Source: Verrucomicrobiota bacterium | GTDB taxonomy: Bacteria > Verrucomicrobiota > Kiritimatiellia > B70-G9 | NCBI GenBank assembly: GCA_003641465.1 | Contig: QNAJ01000055.1 | Span: 1-7,876 of the forward strand | DNA length: 7,876 nt | Direction of reading: 5' to 3' | Part shown: positions 5,731 to 7,876 of the stretch, in pieces | Numbering within the stretch: the stretch's first letter is position 1 | Layout: every line of letters starts with the position of its first letter | The notes under the pieces: model-generated | What the model saw: the letters and a program-made list of their open reading frames with translations, nothing else | Database searches by the model: none | Told to the model about the DNA's origin: nothing | Made by a program: the position numbers and the translations under genes

Positions 5731-6354
5731 ATGAGAGTGAGCTGGATTCTATCGTTGACGGGCGCGGTTGCACTCACGGCAACTGCAGGGGAGCCTGCTG
5801 CGGAAGCGCAAGAGCTGCGCCACATAGTTCTGGTACCGGTGAATCTTACGGACACCGCGTTAGTTCACCGGATTGTAGGCTTCGCGCAGGCTAACTGTCC
5901 CGCCGAGATAGTGGTGAGCGAGCCACAGGCGTTTAACGATCTCGACGCTCAGAAAGCGATGGCGGCGGCATTGAAAAAGAACCGGCGAAAGGGAGTCCGG
6001 GACGGTGTGATTGTGCTGCTGGGCTCACCATCCGATACCAATGCTCATGGATTCTACGATCCGCGAGTAGAGGCGGGTGTGGTGAACATACCCGCGCTCT
6101 CAGTAGGAGTGGGCGGGGACCGGGAGAGGTATTGCCGGAGGATAGAGCGACAGGTCATGCGTATCATAGGCATGTTGCTGGGGCTGTCCCCCTGTCCCAA
6201 TCCCCGCTGTGTCATGCACCATTATCGCACACTGGATGAACTGGACGAGATGGGGCGTAATTTTTGTCCGCCCTGTCTGGGCCGCCTGGAGGAGGCTGTC
6301 GCGGCAAAGGGTTATGCCACATGGAATGTCGGGCGGGCGGCCGTTCTTCGGTAA
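5731..6354 (+). CDS. Exported archaemetzincin-like protein with degenerate catalytic motif (probable pseudoenzyme)
   Basis: A 207-residue protein of the archaemetzincin fold. Archaemetzincins are zinc peptidases with HExxHxxGxxHC, then Cx4CxM and a CxxC about 17 residues later. Here the cysteine part is intact: C155-PNPR-C160-V-M162, then C179-PP-C182, giving a four-cysteine structural zinc site. The catalytic part is not: at the aligned positions the first His is R144, the Glu I145, the second His M148 and the third His P154, while G151 and C155 remain. Peptidase activity is therefore not expected. Residues 1-20 look like a Sec signal peptide (one Arg, a hydrophobic core, Ala-rich end), which is unusual for this normally cytosolic family. 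It lies 87 bases after mutL and 50 before serS. Its role is unknown; it may bind a partner or peptide. There is no frameshift or stop, so it is not a decayed gene. Confidence 0.85.
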   Translation: MRVSWILSLTGAVALTATAGEPAAEAQELRHIVLVPVNLTDTALVHRIVGFAQANCPAEIVVSEPQAFNDLDAQKAMAAALKKNRRKGVRDGVIVLLGSPSDTNAHGFYDPRVEAGVVNIPALSVGVGGDRERYCRRIERQVMRIIGMLLGLSPCPNPRCVMHHYRTLDELDEMGRNFCPPCLGRLEEAVAAKGYATWNVGRAAVLR

Positions 6355-6404
6355 CGGTGGAGGCGCTAAGACGACAATAACGGAACCGATATGACCGGAG
6401 CGCG

Positions 6405-7682
6405 ATGCTGGACCTCAAATATATAAGGGAAAATGTCGACCGGGTACGAAAGGCGCTTGCGGACAGAGGAGAAATCTTTGACCTGGACCGGTTACTGGAG
6501 CTGGACAAAGAGCGCCGGTCGTTGATTTCCGAGCTTGACCAACTACGCCACCAGCGTAAGAAAACCGCCCGCGAATTGGGGCGACGGAAAGCCGCTGGTG
6601 AGGACATATCCTCTGCCCGGGAGGCCGCAAGGCGTATTGGTGAGCGCATCGCTGTCTACGAAGACCGTCTCCGTGAGGTGGAGGCGGGTCTGGACCGACT
6701 GCTGATGCAGCTTCCTAATCTACCACATCCTACTGTGCCTGTGGGCAGTGACGCATCGGCAAATCGTGTCGTAAGGAAATGGGGGGATCAGAAAAGGTTT
6801 CCTTTTGAACCACGGCCTCACTGGGAAATAGGGGAGAAGCTCGGGATACTTGATTTCGGACGGGCGGCCCGCATCAGTGGCAGCGGTTTTGCCCTGTTTT
6901 CGGGCGTAGGGGCCCTGCTTGAGCGTTCCCTGATCAATTTCATGCTCGATGTGCATACCCGCGAGCACGGCTACAGAGAAATATGGCCTCCGGTTCTTTG
7001 TAATCCAGATACCGCGACCGGTACGGGACAACTCCCGAAAATGGCTGACGACATGTATCTTATTGAAAAGGACGCCCTGTATCTGGCGCCGACAGCCGAA
7101 GTGCCTGTTACCAACATCTACCGGGAGGAAATTATCAGTGAACCGCTGCCTCTGTATCTGGTGGCCTATACCCCCTGTTTCCGGCGGGAGGCCGGCGCTG
7201 CGGGCCGGGAGACAAGAGGCCTTATCCGGGTGCACCAGTTTGACAAGGTGGAGCTGGTGAAGTTCGTGGAACCAGCCGAGTCCTATGCGGAGCTGGAACA
7301 TCTGGTGCGCGATGCCGAAGATATTCTTCAGCGACTCGGCCTGACTTACCGCGTGGTGGAACTGTGTACTGGCGACCTCAGCTTTGCTGCAGCCAAGTGC
7401 TATGATATCGAATTGTGGGCCCCTGCATACGGCGATTGGTTGGAGGTCTCATCCTGCAGTAACTTTGAGGATTTCCAGGCAAGAAGAGCCGGGATCCGAT
7501 ATCGCGATCGGAGCGGCTCGGTGGCCTATGTTCACACCCTGAACGGCTCCGGTGTCGCATTGGCCCGACTGGTGGCGGCGCTTCTCGAGAACTACCAACA
7601 GGCAGACGGCTCAGTTGAAATACCCCAAGTCTTGCGTCCATATATGCACGGTCTCGAACGCATTGAGCCGCCTGTTTCGTAG
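6405..7682 (+). CDS. serS: Seryl-tRNA synthetase
   Basis: SerRS charges tRNA-Ser (and tRNA-Sec where present) with serine in the cytosol. The 425 residues match the bacterial class IIa enzyme. Residues 1-105 form the long antiparallel coiled-coil arm that grips the tRNA long variable arm; they are rich in Arg, Lys, Glu and Leu. The catalytic core follows: serine-binding TAEVPVTN (230-237), motif 2 FRREAGAAGRETRG (259-272) with HQFDKVE, and motif 3 LNGSGVALAR (379-388) leading to the conserved IPQVLRPYM. The start ATG has CGGAG four bases upstream, and the product begins MLDLKYIREN as in other SerRS. It lies 50 bases after the archaemetzincin-like gene and 18 bases before the next start. No T-box or other leader fits in the short gap. 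Confidence 0.98.
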   Translation: MLDLKYIRENVDRVRKALADRGEIFDLDRLLELDKERRSLISELDQLRHQRKKTARELGRRKAAGEDISSAREAARRIGERIAVYEDRLREVEAGLDRLLMQLPNLPHPTVPVGSDASANRVVRKWGDQKRFPFEPRPHWEIGEKLGILDFGRAARISGSGFALFSGVGALLERSLINFMLDVHTREHGYREIWPPVLCNPDTATGTGQLPKMADDMYLIEKDALYLAPTAEVPVTNIYREEIISEPLPLYLVAYTPCFRREAGAAGRETRGLIRVHQFDKVELVKFVEPAESYAELEHLVRDAEDILQRLGLTYRVVELCTGDLSFAAAKCYDIELWAPAYGDWLEVSSCSNFEDFQARRAGIRYRDRSGSVAYVHTLNGSGVALARLVAALLENYQQADGSVEIPQVLRPYMHGLERIEPPVS

Positions 7683-7689
7683 TCCACGC

Positions 7690-7694
7690 GGAGG
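7690..7694 (+). promoter_or_regulatory. Ribosome binding site for the tilS-like gene
   Basis: GGAGG lies six bases before GTG 7701, an ideal distance. It directly abuts the in-frame ATG at 7695, which would leave no spacing, so it favours the GTG start. Confidence 0.6.
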
Positions 7695-7700
7695 ATGGAA

Positions 7701-7876
7701 GTGGCGCCGTCAGAACGCAGAATGGCTCCGACGGGTACGCAGTCCCGTTTCCAGGCCGCACTGAAGGCTTGCGGTGTTGCAGAGGGAAGTACCGTGCTTG
7801 CGGCGGTTTCCGGAGGCGCGGATTCTGTTGCGCTGCTCCTTCTACTTCAGCAAGTCAGGAGTGAAATGCGACTGAC
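7701..7876 (+). CDS. tilS: PP-loop ATPase, probably tRNA(Ile)-lysidine synthetase TilS (5' part; runs off window)
   Basis: TilS uses ATP to attach lysine to C34 of the tRNA-Ile CAU anticodon so that it reads AUA. Only about 58 residues are in the window and the frame is open to the last base. They contain VLAAVSGGADSVALLLLL (32-49), whose SGGxDS is the N-type ATP pyrophosphatase P-loop placed near the N-terminus as in TilS. The preceding helix (RFQAALKACGV) also fits. The start is GTG 7701 on ribosome binding site spacing; ATG 7695 and ATG 7722 are alternatives in the same frame. It follows serS by 18 bases, an arrangement that supports a translation role. Other PP-loop enzymes, such as TtcA-like thiolases, cannot be fully excluded without the rest of the gene. 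Confidence 0.82.
   Translation, partial: MAPSERRMAPTGTQSRFQAALKACGVAEGSTVLAAVSGGADSVALLLLLQQVRSEMRL

Noticed and set aside
5731..6354. Active archaemetzincin protease
   Set aside because: The cysteine motif suggests it at first, but the His, Glu, His and His of HExxHxxGxxH are R, I, M and P, so an active-enzyme call cannot be supported.
6355..6404. T-box or other leader controlling serS
   Set aside because: The gap to the preceding gene is only 50 bases and holds no T-box consensus or terminator stem.
1..7876. Mobile element, CRISPR array, or defence system
   Set aside because: No transposase, integrase, repeated direct repeats, or defence-type gene cluster was seen, and coding is continuous with recognisable housekeeping genes.

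Overview
This window is a compact stretch of chromosome from a moderately GC-rich bacterium, judged by eye. It is mostly housekeeping genes, with one clearly unusual gene. Genes are tightly packed, several overlap by 4 to 11 bases, and GTG starts are common. No mobile element, rRNA, tRNA or CRISPR array was seen. The taxon cannot be fixed from the sequence. MutL carries the endonuclease motif that enteric gammaproteobacteria lack. A thioferritin/DPS-like protein suggests an anaerobe or microaerophile that meets oxygen stress. A lineage such as the PVC group is possible, but that is only a guess.

Layout. Bases 1-3068 (+ strand) hold a chain of overlapping genes: the 3' part of hisH, then hisA, a cytosolic M16 zinc peptidase, and a membrane protein with an FHA domain and a zinc ribbon. 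The overlaps are 4, 11 and 4 bases, so translation is probably coupled. HisH supplies ammonia to HisF (not in the window), and HisA makes the HisF substrate. The peptidase and FHA protein have no obvious metabolic link to histidine. Bases 3178-3672 (- strand) hold a thioferritin-type ferritin-like protein, convergent with the FHA gene and divergent from mutL, with its own plausible promoter.

Bases 3832-7876 (+ strand) hold mutL (endonuclease type), an exported protein related to archaemetzincin, serS (seryl-tRNA synthetase), and the 5' end of a PP-loop ATPase gene that is most likely tilS (tRNA-Ile lysidine synthetase). serS and tilS both serve translation.

The most interesting item is the archaemetzincin-like gene at 5731-6354. 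The four-cysteine structural zinc site is intact, but every residue of the catalytic zinc motif HExxHxxGxxH that should bind metal or act as base is replaced (R, I, M, P). The protein also starts with a signal peptide. It reads as an exported pseudoenzyme of the archaemetzincin family. Secondary items are a strong hairpin inside the FHA gene, the M16/FHA pair coupled to his genes, and inverted repeats in the mutL/thioferritin divergent region.
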